Assembly: GCA_028753945.1 (NCBI GenBank)
Contig: JAPNXP010000003.1
Span: 1,178,001-1,242,000, forward strand
DNA from: Hexactinellida sp. DTS-2022
Lineage: Eukaryota > Porifera > Hexactinellida
Length of the DNA: 64,000 nucleotides
Reading direction: 5' to 3'
The notes under the pieces were generated by a model that saw nothing but the letters and a program-made list of their open reading frames with translations, had not been told where the DNA came from and searched no databases. Shown here in pieces: positions 31,621 through 43,601 of this stretch. Position 1 is the stretch's first letter. Every line of letters starts with the position of its first letter. Made by a program: the position numbers and the translations under genes.

Positions 31621-32178
31621 ATCTTTGAGGAAGTTCTCCTTGTCACGAAAGGGGACTTGACACTGTTGGCGACTGCTAATGAATGCATCGCTGTCGCTTG
31701 CGAGCCGTATCTGTCACATGGCTCTATGAGCATTATTATCGATGGAGAGGGCGAATGCCTACGTGGGTTGGGGTTAACTGAGGAGCTAACTGTTGTTTTT
31801 CCTAAAGTTCGACAGACATTCTACCGTTTCCCATTGAAGAAGTAAGTGTTTAAAAAAAATCCGTTTATAATATAATATTTCTCTGCATCAAGCAATCTGG
31901 TTCCCCTCTCCATATTTTCCTCGAGCCCTGTATCCACATAAATTGTAACTTTTCTGCTCAATTATACCTACCACTTATTTTAGCATTGATTATGTTTGGT
32001 TATCATTTGCCTTCCCCTATGACTATTGAATGCAGTATCAGTTATATTTTTCTTTTTCAGACCAATGGACATCTACTTGATTGTATACCCCGCGAAGTTG
32101 CGCATTATTGACCCGCTGCCCACTACCCACCGCCTGGTTGATGAGCTTGTAATAAGCCAAGAGGTTGATAGGATATAA
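31621..32178 (+). CDS. Two-exon gene fragment of unknown family (exons 31621-31841 and 32061-32178)
   Basis: No family was recognised. Exon 1 follows TGTAG|ATC and reads VLLVTKGDLTLLATANECIA, CEPYLSHGSMSIIIDGEGEC, LTEELTVVFPKV and FYRFPLK. A consensus donor GTAAGT begins at 31842. The acceptor TTTTTCTTTTTCAG ends at 32060. Joining the exons completes a Lys codon and continues PMDIYLIVYPAKLRIIDPLP, TTHRLVDELVISQ to a stop at 32176-32178. Phase agreement at both sites supports a real intron of 219 bp. Upstream exons were not found. Another open frame, 32198-32395, follows directly. Exon 1 is duplicated at 33810-34029. Confidence 0.5.
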
Positions 32179-32197
32179 TGCATAAATCTGTGCAAAC

Positions 32198-32395
32198 ATG
32201 CAATCTTACAGTGAGCAGATTACCTCAATACTCTTCGCCAATTTTAACTTCCTCCTGATTCCGAGCTATTTGAAGTATCTTCGCGAGAGAAACATCCTGG
32301 TTGCGATTCTTTTCGAGGTGGATTCGTGTGATCTACTCCGGGAATACAAGCTCCAGTCCACCCCTCAGCTCGTTGGCGATGCCAGGTCTACCCTC
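32198..32395 (+). CDS. Possible further exon, 66 aa, unrecognised
   Basis: After TTACAG (32207-32212) the frame reads EQITSILFANFNFLLIPSYL, KYLRERNILVAILFEVDSCD and REYKLQSTPQLVGDARS. It is GC-richer than its flanks and protein-like. It could be joined to the preceding exon through alternative splicing at GAG|GTTGAT. More coding-like text follows near 32465-32620 (MEKLFAAKIRVYPDLIEVEG, HNIDAGVAKLSELLGDA). Confidence 0.3.
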
Positions 32396-32464
32396 TAACT
32401 CGCGGAAGTATTCCACCACTCATTACAGACTCGCCTAATAATTACTCGATGCGGCTTTAATATT

Positions 32465-33551
32465 TACAGTGCAGAACAAAGCGGAAAATAGTAATCTCCA
32501 TGGAGAAGTTATTTGCTGCGAAGATAAGAGTCTACCCGGATCTAATCGAAGTGGAAGGCTTCCTTCAGCATAATATTGATGCAGGTGTGGCTAAGCTGAG
32601 TGAATTACTTGGAGATGCTGTTTCATTTTCGCTATCATACGTTTACTTGGATTTATCTCGACTCTGTTTCTAGTTTACGTGCAGGCCTTCCTTTTGACAG
32701 TTCTGACTTGATGTGGGTGACTGGAGCAGGAGTAGTTATGGACTCCTCCTTAGGGGCGAATGTTTAAATTCGCTTCTATCGGTTCCCACATTCACCTCTG
32801 TCCTGCTGAGTTCTCATTCGGAAATCAGGTATGTTACTAGTTTGTATTTATTTCCATTGGTAAGCTTATTCATCTAACTTTTTCTAATTTCTAGTCTCAT
32901 GTCACTCCTCTGGGGAATTTTGATGATCTGCTGCTAACATAGGTACTATTCCAAAAAAAACAGCGTTGCAAATCTGAGGCCACGATTTTAACTTCCTCTC
33001 GAGCTCAAATTCAATGCTTTGAAAAGCTCAGGAAAAGCAGCATGTCTAGGTTACGGCGCGACTATGCAATGAGTGAGCACCTCTACAATTTTAGGAGGCG
33101 AATTTCCGCGAACAGCTCGAAGGGTTAGCTTTGGTTGAGGTACGATACGATTATGCCTACGTCTGTTTATCTCTATACCTGCTAATCCCTGAAGAGACCG
33201 ACTCTGACCTATCAGACAGCTTGAAATGTCTGTGCTTTCCAAGTTGAGCTGAATCAGCTGATAGAATATGCGTAAACTTTATTTGAGGCTGTAGTCTCCT
33301 TGTTTCCATTTCCTATTTACATTTCAATGTGCTTACCAGCAGCAGAACTAATTCGTTGTACCTAGTAGTATAAACTCTAATTGAGTTGTATAACTCATGT
33401 GAAGCATCCTTAGTTGTGTAATACGTCTTTCATTGGATACGTACCACGTGTAATTCTTGTAATGTAATCCGTATTATACGTACCAATATAGAATTTGCTT
33501 TGAACCACTTTCGGTTTAATCGATGTTCCCCTATTGTTAATCGAGTCATAG
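32465..33551. other. Region with coding-like remnant, then no gene
   Basis: 32490-32660 contains an open plus-strand stretch (IRVYPDLIEVEGFLQHNIDA) shared in part with 34188-34235. 32700-33300 has mixed composition but no defined frame of note. 33300-33550 is AT-rich. Confidence 0.35.
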
Positions 33552-33739
33552 TATAGACTTGTATTGCACAAATTGGATTATTTGCGAGCATCTTGTATTT
33601 ACAATAAGTTTAACAATACTCTATTGAATTTATTTCGAAAACATCCTTGGTTGACTATAGATCTAGCGTATAATATCTACGTAATGATGGATAGCCGATA
33701 TAGCCCATTCCGTATACTACGTGTAAACGCAACACGCTT

Positions 33740-34235
33740 GTTAATCAACATAGGAATTATCTGATGCTTCCTGTTTTTCTTTCCAGTGTTTGAATTGTGT
33801 CCAATGTAGATCTCTGGGAAGTTCTCCTTGTCACGAAAGGGGACTTGACACTGTTGGCGACTGCTAATGAATGCATCGCTGTCGAATGCGAGCCGTATCT
33901 GTCACATGGCTCTATGAGCTTTACTATCGATGGAGAGGGCGAATGCCTACGTGTGTTGGGGTTAACTGAGGCGCTAACTGTTGTTTTTCCTAAAGTTCGA
34001 CAGATATTCTACCGTTTCCCATTGAAGAAGTAAGTGTTTAAAAAAAATCCGTTTATTATATAATATTTCTCTGTATCAAGCATTCTGTTTCCCCTCTCCA
34101 TGTTTTTCCTCGAGCCCTGTATTCCACATAAATTGTAACTTTTCTGCTCAATTATACCTACCACTTATTTTTCACTTATCCTTCAGCATAATATTGATGC
34201 AGGTGTGGCTAAGCTGAGTGATTTACTTAAGATGC
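33740..34235 (+). pseudogene. Second copy of the 31.6-kb exon, with internal deletion
   Basis: GTTAATCAACATAGGAATTA (31552 and 33740) opens a segment nearly identical to 31552-31980, including the exon (33810-34029), its GTAAGT donor and the start of the intron. Near 34174 the copy jumps to text corresponding to ~32563 (CTTCAGCATAATATTGATGC). About 570 bp, including the acceptor and the second exon, are missing. The exon here differs at a few residues (VECEPYLSHGSMSFTIDGEG). Without its 3' partner it is probably non-functional. Confidence 0.65.
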
Positions 34236-34325
34236 TGTTTTATCCACCCGTAATATTCTATGGCAGAAATCAAATTGTAGCTGTAGCCTCAGATCGGTTA
34301 GCCAAACCCACCTTTGTTAATTTCT

Positions 34326-34434
34326 GACTAATCCTAATGATTATGATAAATAAATTCTTATAATAAATAATCCCATACGGGCAATACATAATCCCATACT
34401 CTGAATTTATTTATCATAATCATTAGGATTAGTC
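34326..34434. repeat. Perfect 32-bp inverted repeat (hairpin)
   Basis: The arms 34326-34357 and 34403-34434 are exact inverted copies (GACTAATCCTAATGATTATG... ). The 45-bp loop holds two direct copies of AATCCCATAC. No target duplication is obvious. It may be a very small fold-back element. Confidence 0.9.
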
Positions 34435-34912
34435 ATAATAAAAAGGAATATGTTTGAAAGAAACCTATCAAGATCTTTAACCGTACATTGCCCAGATTCT
34501 CAAAACGTGACATTTCGACAAGTGGTCGATAAAATCACTCAAATTTCGTGTAAATACCGATTTGTAGATGATTTTGAGTACTCTATCGATTTCAATAAAA
34601 AAAAAAGAAATTTTCAAAATTTGTGATGATGACGTAGCAGAAAAGTGAAATGCTCCACTTGCCTGCCACTAGCTTTTCTATATAGGATTATTTAAAATTT
34701 CACTGTGGAAATAGCCATAAGAAGATATTATACTAAATAATAACTTTTAGGATATTTGGTTAGTCTATTATAGAGTTGTGATAGATATAACTCAAATAAA
34801 TTCTATTTCTGGTAATCCATGGTTCATCTAAAACAGATTTGTCGATTTTTTGAATATCTACCTAACTTTTTTATCCTGAGGCAGAATTGTTCAAACTTTG
34901 AAGATCTGTTAA

Positions 34913-35631
34913 GGTTAAATTACCCCACGTGAATGAAAGTTCTTGTATTTATCTGTAATTGTGAGAAATATATACCTATCCGATACAAATCAATAAACCA
35001 AAAAGAAAATGTCCCTATCTATTATACTTTTTATTTTTTGTCGGTTTCAAAATTTGGCTAATACAAATCTCCCATAGGGCGATTTCCAAAAGTGGTGGTC
35101 GATATTATGCGGTAATTTGGCAATGCAATTATCAATGTTTGTCATCAGAATCAATATTTAAAGATTATAAGCGTACGGAGTAGGTAGACGGTTTACATTT
35201 TTGAATTATGACTTGGAATTTTTTTTATCAAGCATTTTATCAAATTTCGCATGAAAAGATGACCTTTTTATTCATTTTTTGGTTCCAAAAGGTCGCAATA
35301 TTTTTTATTTAGATCTTATCAAAATTCTAAACCACTCACCAACCGCCCATAACGATGATCTATCTGATAGATCACACAGTACAGGTCTTTAGCAAATAAT
35401 GATCTTGCAAACCACACACTTATCAGGTGGAGTCTGAAAAAATCCCCCTATGGGACTTTTGTATTAGCATAATACTGCAAGCCCAATAATTTCGAATTTA
35501 TAGAAGATAATTAGATTTCGTTTTCAGTTTCGATATAGCTATAATGTCCACCATCATATATGTGAAATTCAAACTCCCACCTTCAAAACTAAATTCATGT
35601 GTTTTTTGGGTGAATCTGCCGTAATTTAACC
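34913..35631 (+). mobile_element. TTAA element, 719 bp (GGTTAAATTAC family), reference orientation
   Basis: TTAA at 34909-34912 and 35632-35635. Ends are GGTTAAATTAC and GTAATTTAACC. Next to them lie CCCACGTGAATG on the left and the sequence reading TGCCGTAATTTAACC at the right. An internal inverted pair (CCTATGGGACTTTTGTATTAGC and GCTAATACAAATCTCCCATAGG) brings the middle together. Full copies: 42883, 53902, 62271; fragment: 8013. Non-coding. Confidence 0.92.
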
Positions 35632-35635
35632 TTAA

Positions 35636-36368
35636 GTGACACTATAGTCGTATTTGTTCATGTTGTGAAACAAAGGTTTATTCATATGTTGGGTCTGTTA
35701 TATTGATTTTAAGAAAAAGTATGTGTCATCACTTTTTGTCAAATCCTTGATGATTTTTTTTTCAAAAATTGTAGAATGTTTCGATGTTATTGTGCTCTTT
35801 TTGGATTACGAAACACTAATATCTAAATATTAAATGCAATGAACTACAGTATATTATATTTTGCAGAAAAAGCCTTGGGCAGTCTTCAGTTAAATAAATA
35901 ACATAATGACAGATATCTGAAAGTAAGAATTAGCTAAACTACATTACAGGATCTGGGCAATCTTCCTGTGGAGAGTGCCAAAACAATAATAATATAGGCT
36001 AAGGGAAACGCCTTAGACAAATCAATGTGATCTACTGAGTCCCTAAATATGAATTCCCATTTCCCATTCGCCAATAATAAATTTCGTATGGATAAAGTTA
36101 AGCAATCTCGAGATCTTAACAATATTACCATATATGGAAGGTGTGAAAATCGCCTAACTTACATTCCATAGATATTTTCGAAAAACCAACATGACTGTTG
36201 GACTCCCAAAATATGACACCCTGTACGACAATAATACATTTACTGTGTCTAGCATTAACGGATTACGAGATATCAATAAGTTCAATACTGTTTTAGGCCT
36301 ACGCTAATTTGACCATAAACGAAGTTTATAGTCCCTATATAGTATATTAAAGAAGTCCCTGCTATACC
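35636..36368. other. AT-rich stretch, no gene seen
   Basis: No frame with a recognisable domain. It separates a TTAA element from a hAT element. Confidence 0.5.
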
Positions 36369-37183
36369 CAGGGATGGATCCAGCACAAAATATCTGGGGG
36401 GGTGCCAAGTCCAGAGTTGGGCTTGGCACCCCCCCAGATATTTAGTGGACGCCGTAGGAAGCGCCAGCGAGTCAAATGTGCCAGTTTTTGGACGTTCTTT
36501 TTTTAAGAACTGCACTTGAGAAAGCAACTTTCAAGAAAGTTGAAATACATTTAATATACGTCAAAAATCTATTCTAAATTCATGCAAAACTGTAAATTAA
36601 TAATGATTGAATTAAACTATCAGTTAACCAACAATCACAATGAATCAACAGTTAACGATTTTTCCTGATATTTGATATATAACGTTCCCAAAAGTACTAA
36701 CAAAAAAGATTGGGAAGAGAACTCTCATATATTTCTCTCAACCAATCTCGGGAATTGTGCCAGTCCCTAGATATACTTTGGGATTATATTATCATATTCT
36801 TGGTGGGGGGAAGTGGCGTATCCAGGATTATCGTGAGGGGGGTGCTCTGGAGCGAACGAAGCGAGCAACGGTAAGGGGTGATCTGGGGGGAACCCCCCCC
36901 AGATTTTTTTTTGAATCTTAGACGCTCAAACATCGATGTACAGCTATTCTTGTCACATAGTAGGAGGAGTGTAATATTGTGCAGTTGTACCAAACTAACC
37001 AAAGACGTTTAGATGTTTAGGTATTATAAATAACAACATATCCCTTTTGGAAACCAGTTATGAGGGGGGTGTTTGAACACCCAAATCCCCCCCTGGAAAC
37101 GCCACTGGGGGGGTTCGAACTCCCCCTGAGCCATTTTGGGGGGGGTGCAACCCCCCTGAACCCCCCCGGTGAATCCATCCCTG
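36369..37183. mobile_element. hAT-type element, 815 bp, with nested hAT-like MITE
   Basis: Duplication GCTATACC at 36361-36368 and 37184-37191. Ends are CAGGGATGGATCCAGC and (reversed) CAGGGATGGATTCACC, followed by long G/C runs (GGGGGGGTGC, CCCCCCCAG). Non-coding. Confidence 0.9.
36811..37107. mobile_element. Nested hAT-like MITE, ~297 bp
   Basis: The left end AAGTGGCGTATCCAGG and right end (reversed) CAGTGGCGTTTCCAGG are inverted. It sits in a G run of the host element, so the duplication cannot be read unambiguously. The interior has GCGAGCAACG and AACCCCCCCCAG text typical of such MITEs. Confidence 0.65.
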
Positions 37184-37654
37184 GCTATACCCTAATCAAA
37201 ATATTTTTGATTAGTGATTAATAGCTCTAAAATAATTTTGCACCAATTTTTGCTTGAAGAATTTTCAAAAACATGTAAAATTACGTGATTCCTGGTCCAA
37301 TATAATCAGAAAATAGTTTGAGTAGTTTTAGGTCCAAAATGCATAGCAAGTTATTACTCTATACATGTTACGATATGCCTATATGCTTTTCAATCACTTC
37401 TTTGAATATCATTGACGGATAATATTTTTGCGCTATATTATGTCAAATGCAAGCTAAATTTAGAATTTCAAATGTGATGCAAGCAATTTAACCAGGGTTA
37501 AAATTACTTTGATACTTACACAGGGTAACACCATATAGTAGCACCTAGCTTAGTTAACACAATATTATTCTGAATTACAACGGCTGTATGCTGCTGGAGT
37601 ATCATGGAATTAAGAACACCCAATTAGGCGTGAGTTCTAGTATGCCCATAGGGG

Positions 37655-37755
37655 TCGTTCAAACGTTACGTAACGCTTCGAGTGGAGGGGGTATAAGCAA
37701 AATGTGACGGAGCGCGACAGAGGTAGGAGGTTTGCTCTTCCGTTACGTAACGTAG
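37655..37755. repeat. MITE-like fragment with ACGTTACGTAACGC motifs
   Basis: GGGTCGTTCAAACGTTACGT opens and CGTTACGTAACGTAGGG closes a ~90-bp block containing GTGACGGAGCG, resembling the ends of a known type of arthropod and marine-invertebrate MITE. No duplication was found. Confidence 0.4.
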
Positions 37756-38043
37756 GGATGTCAGCATAGGCTCCGAAGTTGGTATTCTGGGGGGGGGGGG
37801 GGTCTGGGGGGTACACAGGGAGTGCACTGGGAGGTATTACTAGGGGTATATAATCTAAATTAATTAAAATTGAATACGCACAATATATAAATTGTGCAAT
37901 TACATTAGTGCAAAATAAAATATAATAATATTATCTGTAATTGTTATGGAATTTAAATAGAAGTTACTCGATCTCACAAGTGACATCGAATAGCTTCTAT
38001 TTACAATTTGAAAACTAAGATTCTATATAAGATTATATATACT

Positions 38044-38241
38044 CAGGCACGTAGCTAGAGTATGTAATTCAAGGGGGCAATTTTTATGTTGGGGGGGCAA
38101 GTGCAGGTAGTCGGGAAGACAAGGGGGGACGAAACACTCTATTTACGATAACGAACACTTCCTAGATTCATTTGGGATTGGGGTGTGAAGTACTTTTGGG
38201 GGGCAGTCGCCACCCCTAACTCCCCCGTAGATACGAGCCTG
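38044..38241. mobile_element. hAT-type MITE, 198 bp
   Basis: Duplication TATATACT at 38036-38043 and 38242-38249. Ends are CAGGCACGTAGCTA and (reversed) CAGGCTCGTATCTA. The interior has GGGGGGGCAA and CCCCTAACTCCC tracts. Confidence 0.9.
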
Positions 38242-38249
38242 TATATACT

Positions 38250-40219
38250 ACCATATGCGTAAATGTGCCTATAATGGTGGGCTCTGGGGGGTTAGGATCA
38301 CCCAAGCCGTTGATGTGCTAACATCCTGTTGGGTGAAGGATTACCCATGTCATAAGGTGATAAATTTAATGTGCTATATTTGTTTAAACCATTAGTAGCA
38401 TTATCATTGGCCTCCGAATGCTCAAGTCGCTCGATATTGGAACGAATTGACCTTTCTAATCATATTTCGACCTTGGGCGGCCAAGGTAAAAAGAAAATTG
38501 GTCCCAAAGGTTGGCCCCCAAGGAAATACCTCACTCCTACAAAGATCGGCGCATATGGATGTCAGCATACATATGAACAAGTGGCTTATTGACTTTATAT
38601 GTGGATGAAAAACGGTAGTATTATATAATAGGAATTTACTCTGTCTTTTATCCAATCACAATATAAATCAACTAATTCGAAATAATATTGAAATAAACAA
38701 AGTCTAATATTCGATTTTGATCTCATTCATTTTTCTATTTATTTGATAGTGTTCAAGAAAAATTGATCAATATTTTTGTGCGCATAGGTTTTCTAAATAT
38801 ATATATCTTTGTTTAATAATATACTTAGTTCTACCTAACTCGTCGAGAGCTTGTTCTCATTCACTTGTGTAGGAATACACTCTGCCGTCGTCGTTAGCGT
38901 TTCGACCATTCCCGTAGAACATTTTTGGCATGGTTTGCCGTTCATGACCAATTCCCTCGAATATTCGCGTTTTTAGTACGATGAGTGAGGAAACCTACCT
39001 TTCTAACAACCATTATTTGAAATCTGACTTCAATATTTTCGATATTTTCTCTTTTAATTTTATATTTTGAATATGTTATGTGCCACCAATAAAATTAATT
39101 GACAAATAAATTATTCTTATAGATTATTTAAAGAAATACATTGATAAACGTGGAATAATGTGAAAAAGTCGCCCCAGGTTACGGTTTTCTATTATCAGCA
39201 TAAAAATGGAAATTGCATAAATTCGCAAAAGGATAAGGTAAAGATTTACACTTATAGCTCGTCACCCATTAAATTTCTCTAGAGATCATCCTCTTCGCAA
39301 GACTAATTCCGACCAGGTTATTTTACAAGCTTACTTCACACGCGGAGCAGTTAGCCTTTACAATGGTCACGGAACTGATGGAGAAATCTCATGAGACAAA
39401 CGGGGGAGTATGTCCCTTTCTTTACTTCCGAGTCTTCGCTGATTGTGTTTGACGACTTTGTCCCATTTTATTTACCGGATGCAAATCCTGGTCCATGCTT
39501 GGCCTTCTGCCTTGTCTGAGTGCGCCCACGTGACTGCTTCTTTCGATATCTCTTTTCCGTTCAATATTAACCTGGCACGAGAGGAATCAAAAGGTTCACG
39601 GTGGGAAAGTAGGGGAAATAGAGTTATTTGTCCATACCCTTGGATTACGAACTTGGATTTCTACCCATATTTATGGATTTCGGACGAGAATTTATTTAGC
39701 ATTTTGATTAAAAAACATTAAGTACTCAGTCGTGATCACATATTCCGATGCTTTTAAATGTTACCAAGACATATTAGCAAAATATTTAGATTAGTTTTGC
39801 ATCCGCTCAAACCCTCCTCGGAATGATCATTTTCATTTCACCATTGTCCCCTCACATAATTCATATAATGTAAATGAATTTCTCCACTATTTATACAATT
39901 AATTTAGTTTTTTTCTTCCATTAACTGAAGAGACAGTGAATAACAAGCAGTTTATGATATTTTAAAGTCAAATATCTCAATCAGATACCAAGTTAGAAAT
40001 CCATCCATGCTTTTGAATTTCACTAAATAATTTTATGAGATAAGGAAACAATTTTGGAGCTAGCAATGTTCCATATTATATAACTATGCACCAAAAAATA
40101 TCTAAGGTTTCCGAAGAGTATTTGCACCAGCGATAGTGCACTCAGCATCCATCTACCCTCTGCAAATTAAATGAGATATAGAATACCTGCGATAAGACTA
40201 ACATTTCAATTATTTTATC
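38250..40219. other. Stretch without a supported gene
   Basis: Frames at 38371-38592 (73 aa) and 39443-39721 (92 aa) have no recognisable domain and no supporting splice context. Nothing else is seen. Confidence 0.4.
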
Positions 40220-40488
40220 CATAGCCTACTATATACAGGCCATTTCACTGAGCCAAATGCGCCTGGACCAGGGATAAGATAAAGGGGATTTTCTTATATA
40301 CCCATAATGTAAATATAAATATTTTGATTAAAACTAAATGCTAATCTGGTTTAGAAATATAGTTAACGAGATTCGTCTATGTAAATATTAGCTATTATAA
40401 TTACAATTTCTCTTTAATTCAATCATACTTTGCCTTTATAATGCTAGTTCCTTGTTTATTTAAATCCTGGACTCATGCCCAACTCTTG

Positions 40489-41094
40489 TTCTGCAATTCT
40501 GCTCCCAGATGTGCTATGTATACTATAGTGATCATAGTGGTGTTGCAGTATTTCACATTCCTTCTGGGCCGCAAGACATAAACGATAAATGAAAACGTTT
40601 TCTGCATAGAGATGGTGAGTATATCTTTACTAGTTGGACAAGCTTAATTAATTACTTTACCAGTTTTCCTTTTAAGCTTAAAATCACTTACATACTTTAA
40701 TTAAGAAATAACTTATCTGTAGACCGTCTACATATAAGGATGCGCTTTAATTAATCACACGTAATTATGTAATTATATGCTAGATCTTCACATCTGAAAA
40801 ACATTCTCGTTTGTGCTAAACACTTTGATCCTTATCATATCATTGACACACAAACTTATCTTAACATGATGGCCAAACGAGATGCGACCAATAAAAGCTA
40901 CATTGAAGAAAGGCGCAGTACCTAAATACCTTCCTGGTGGCCCTGATCGTCTTATTGATCACACTATCAAGTATCAGCGGCTTGATAGAGACAAAAAGGA
41001 GCATGATTTACTGATCCGAGTATGTCAAGTTGTACTAAATGTAAAAGTTTTGTACTATAACATGTTGTATGTTATTGTATATTATATGCAATGA
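40489..41094 (+). pseudogene. THAP domain of the second P-like element, two exons
   Basis: Exon 1 (to ~40614) carries the start of a THAP finger in slightly shifted frames (CNSAPRCAMYT, then SDHSGVAVFHIPSGPQDIND) and ends at a donor GTGAGTAT. Exon 2, after GCTAG near 40786, reads HLKNILVCAKHFDP, the final Cys-x2-His part. The 40882 frame holds RPIKATLKKGAVPKYLPG, the AVP motif that closes THAP domains. It binds transposon ends in living relatives; it is broken here. Confidence 0.65.
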
Positions 41095-41099
41095 AACAG

Positions 41100-42730
41100 T
41101 GTTGACTTGTACGAAGAAGAACAGAGAAAATTCACTGTCTCTAAACTAGATGACATACATTATTATAGGAAATTAACGCGCCATGTAATTAACGCGAAGG
41201 AAATTAACGCTCCATGAAATTAACGCGAATTGGAGGTGAACATTTTCAAATACATGAAATTAACGCGAATAAATTTTACAAAAATAATTCAGGATTATTA
41301 ATCTCCTGATTGAATACTATTATTGTGCCCAAATAGGCTTCCAATCTACTTGATAGACATGGTATACCCTTTCAAACTAGTTGACATCTGAAAATATGTT
41401 GCTCGGAAGTTTGTCAGCCATTATACTTTTGCTATATACGTAGCAGGAAATTAAGGTCATGGAAATTAACGCGAAGGAAATTAACGCGATTTGGAGAAAT
41501 TCGCGTTAATTTCATGGCGCGTTAATTTCATATCATAAGGTAATCACTAAATCATCTCACATTAAGATCTTCAAGGATGGATTTTTTGAACCTTGATGTC
41601 ACATTTATATTGTCAATCTGACATCAAATACTGTAGTGATTTCAGTCCAAAAGATTATTACTATTGACAAGTTTTTTCAAGTTAAAATGTTATAATTGTG
41701 GAACCCTTGCGAATCTCTCAATCAGCTGATGTTTGAAAACTGATAAATATGGACATTGATTGATTAATCAACTCTTGGAAGGGAGTTGTCTCAAGGATTG
41801 AGATTCTTGCCACATATACCTAATGATGCCAGATTTAATTGAATGTCTCCTCTAGTTCGTTGGTTAGAGTCTGGGGAAGCTTGCCAGTTCATGAGGAAAT
41901 TAACAGTTCAAACCTTCACGAGTTTTCACCATTCAAGTATTGCACTGCTTAAACTTTTAAAATATTGACCGTCGACCTTGGAAATACCTAAGTATTGTCA
42001 TCATTATACAAATTGATCTTATAGAACACCATTTTGGATTATACAAACAGATGTAAAACTATAATGTATTGCTTAGTCAAGACCTGGAAAATTGGAGGGC
42101 ACTTAAACCGTCTATTCTCCAGTTGTATAGTAGGAAAGATTATGTCCATAAAGATAGAGATTCGTTTATGGAATTTATCAGCAGCTTCGAAACCCAAGAA
42201 GATGATCTTTATCGCAGCCATCCTGAGAATTTTGACTTCACACATTTGTGTATGTGGGCACTCTTTTGAAGTTTTTCCCTGAATTCATTCTCAAGACAAA
42301 CCTCTATCTTTTATCGGAGGATATGCTGCCTTTCTTATTAAAGAAATTGTATAAAATCTCAGATTTGTACCCCGATTGTTGTTCAGTACTCACTGAAAAT
42401 GGAAATTGAAGACCCGGATTTAAGCTTTTGCCTTGATTGGCCTTTTTGATCGTGGAAGCTTAAAATGGCCCTTCCAATTACGTGCTAAATGTTGTGTTTA
42501 CACCTTGGAAAGTGTTTACAATTATGTTTTCAATCGGATTCAAGCAACTCCATCTCCTAAAACTCGATAGTGAAAAGTGCGAAGACTTCGTTGATGAGTG
42601 TATAGATTGCTTAGTACATAAGGAAAATCAATTTATTACTTTATATTTTAACAACAGTATCAATTCTTACTTAACAGTAACAATGCAAAAAGCCATAATG
42701 TCCCTACTACCTGCCCAAAGAAACTTCTAA
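41100..42730 (+). pseudogene. Decayed P-like transposase of the second element
   Basis: Pieces: DLYEEEQRKFTVSKLDDIH (41106-41162), VRWLESGEACQFMRKLTVQT (41857-41915), HHFGLYKQM (42031-42056, parallel to EHHFVLYRMM of the first element) and LSQDLENWRALKPSILQLYS with DRDSFMEFISSFETQ (42069-42200). In the last frame 42482-42730 (82 aa) comes KCEDFVDECIDCLVHKENQF. Order and spacing match the first P-like element; several stops and shifts are present. The C-terminal AGY/C..C block was not recognised. Confidence 0.5.
41166..41532. mobile_element. MITE with GAAATTAACGCG inverted and direct repeats
   Basis: The left part repeats GGAAATTAACGCGCCATG and the right part is its reverse (CATGGCGCGTTAATTTCAT). 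Inside, GAAATTAACGCG occurs several times more in direct orientation. Exact ends and duplication (possibly TAT) are uncertain. It lies within transposase text of the P-like element. Confidence 0.65.
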
Positions 42731-42882
42731 GAAATTCCTCTAAACATTTGCTTAGTTTTCATAATCCTATTATCTAGTTTGCATGTAATAATATACTTGA
42801 GCTTGAATTTATGTTCGGATACAACTATGAACCATATATAATACTTTGATATGTGTAGGTGATATAACGAGTCTAGTTTTAA

Positions 42883-43601
42883 GGTTAAATTACCCCACGT
42901 GAATGAAAGTTCTTGTATTAATCTGTAATTGTGAGAAATATATACCTATACGATACAAATCAATAAACCAAAAAGAAAATGTCCCTATCTATTATACTTT
43001 TTATTTTTTGTCGGTTTCAAAATTTGGCTAATACAAATCTCCCATAGGGCGATTTCCAAAAGTGGTGGTAAATATTATGCGGTAATTTGGCAATGCGGCC
43101 ATCAATGTTTGTTATCAGAATCAATATTCAAAGATTATAAGCGTAAGTAGTTGGTAGAAGGTTTACATTTTTGAATTATGACTTGGAATTTTTTTTATCA
43201 AGCATTTTATCAAATTTCGCATGAAAAGATGACCTTTTTATTCATTTTTTGGTTTCAAAGGGTCGTAATATTTTTTATTTAGATCTTATCAAAATTCTAA
43301 ACCGCCCACCAACCGCCCATAACGATGATCTATCTGATAGATCACACAGTACAGGTCTTTAGCAAATAATGATCTTGCAAACCACACACTTATCAGGTGG
43401 AGTCTGAAAAAATCCCCCTATGGGACTTTTGTATTAGCATGATACTGCAAGCAAATAATTTCGAATTTATAGAAGATAATTAGATTTTGTTTTCAGTTTC
43501 GATATAGCTATAATGTCTTCCATCATATATGTGAAATTCAACCTCCCACCTTAAAAACTAAATTCATGTGTTTTTTTGGGTGAATCTGCCGTAATTTAAC
43601 C
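42883..43601 (+). mobile_element. TTAA element, 719 bp (GGTTAAATTAC family)
   Basis: TTAA at 42879-42882 and 43602-43605. Very similar to the copy at 34913 and of equal length. Inserted between the coding part and the right end of the P-like element. Confidence 0.92.
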
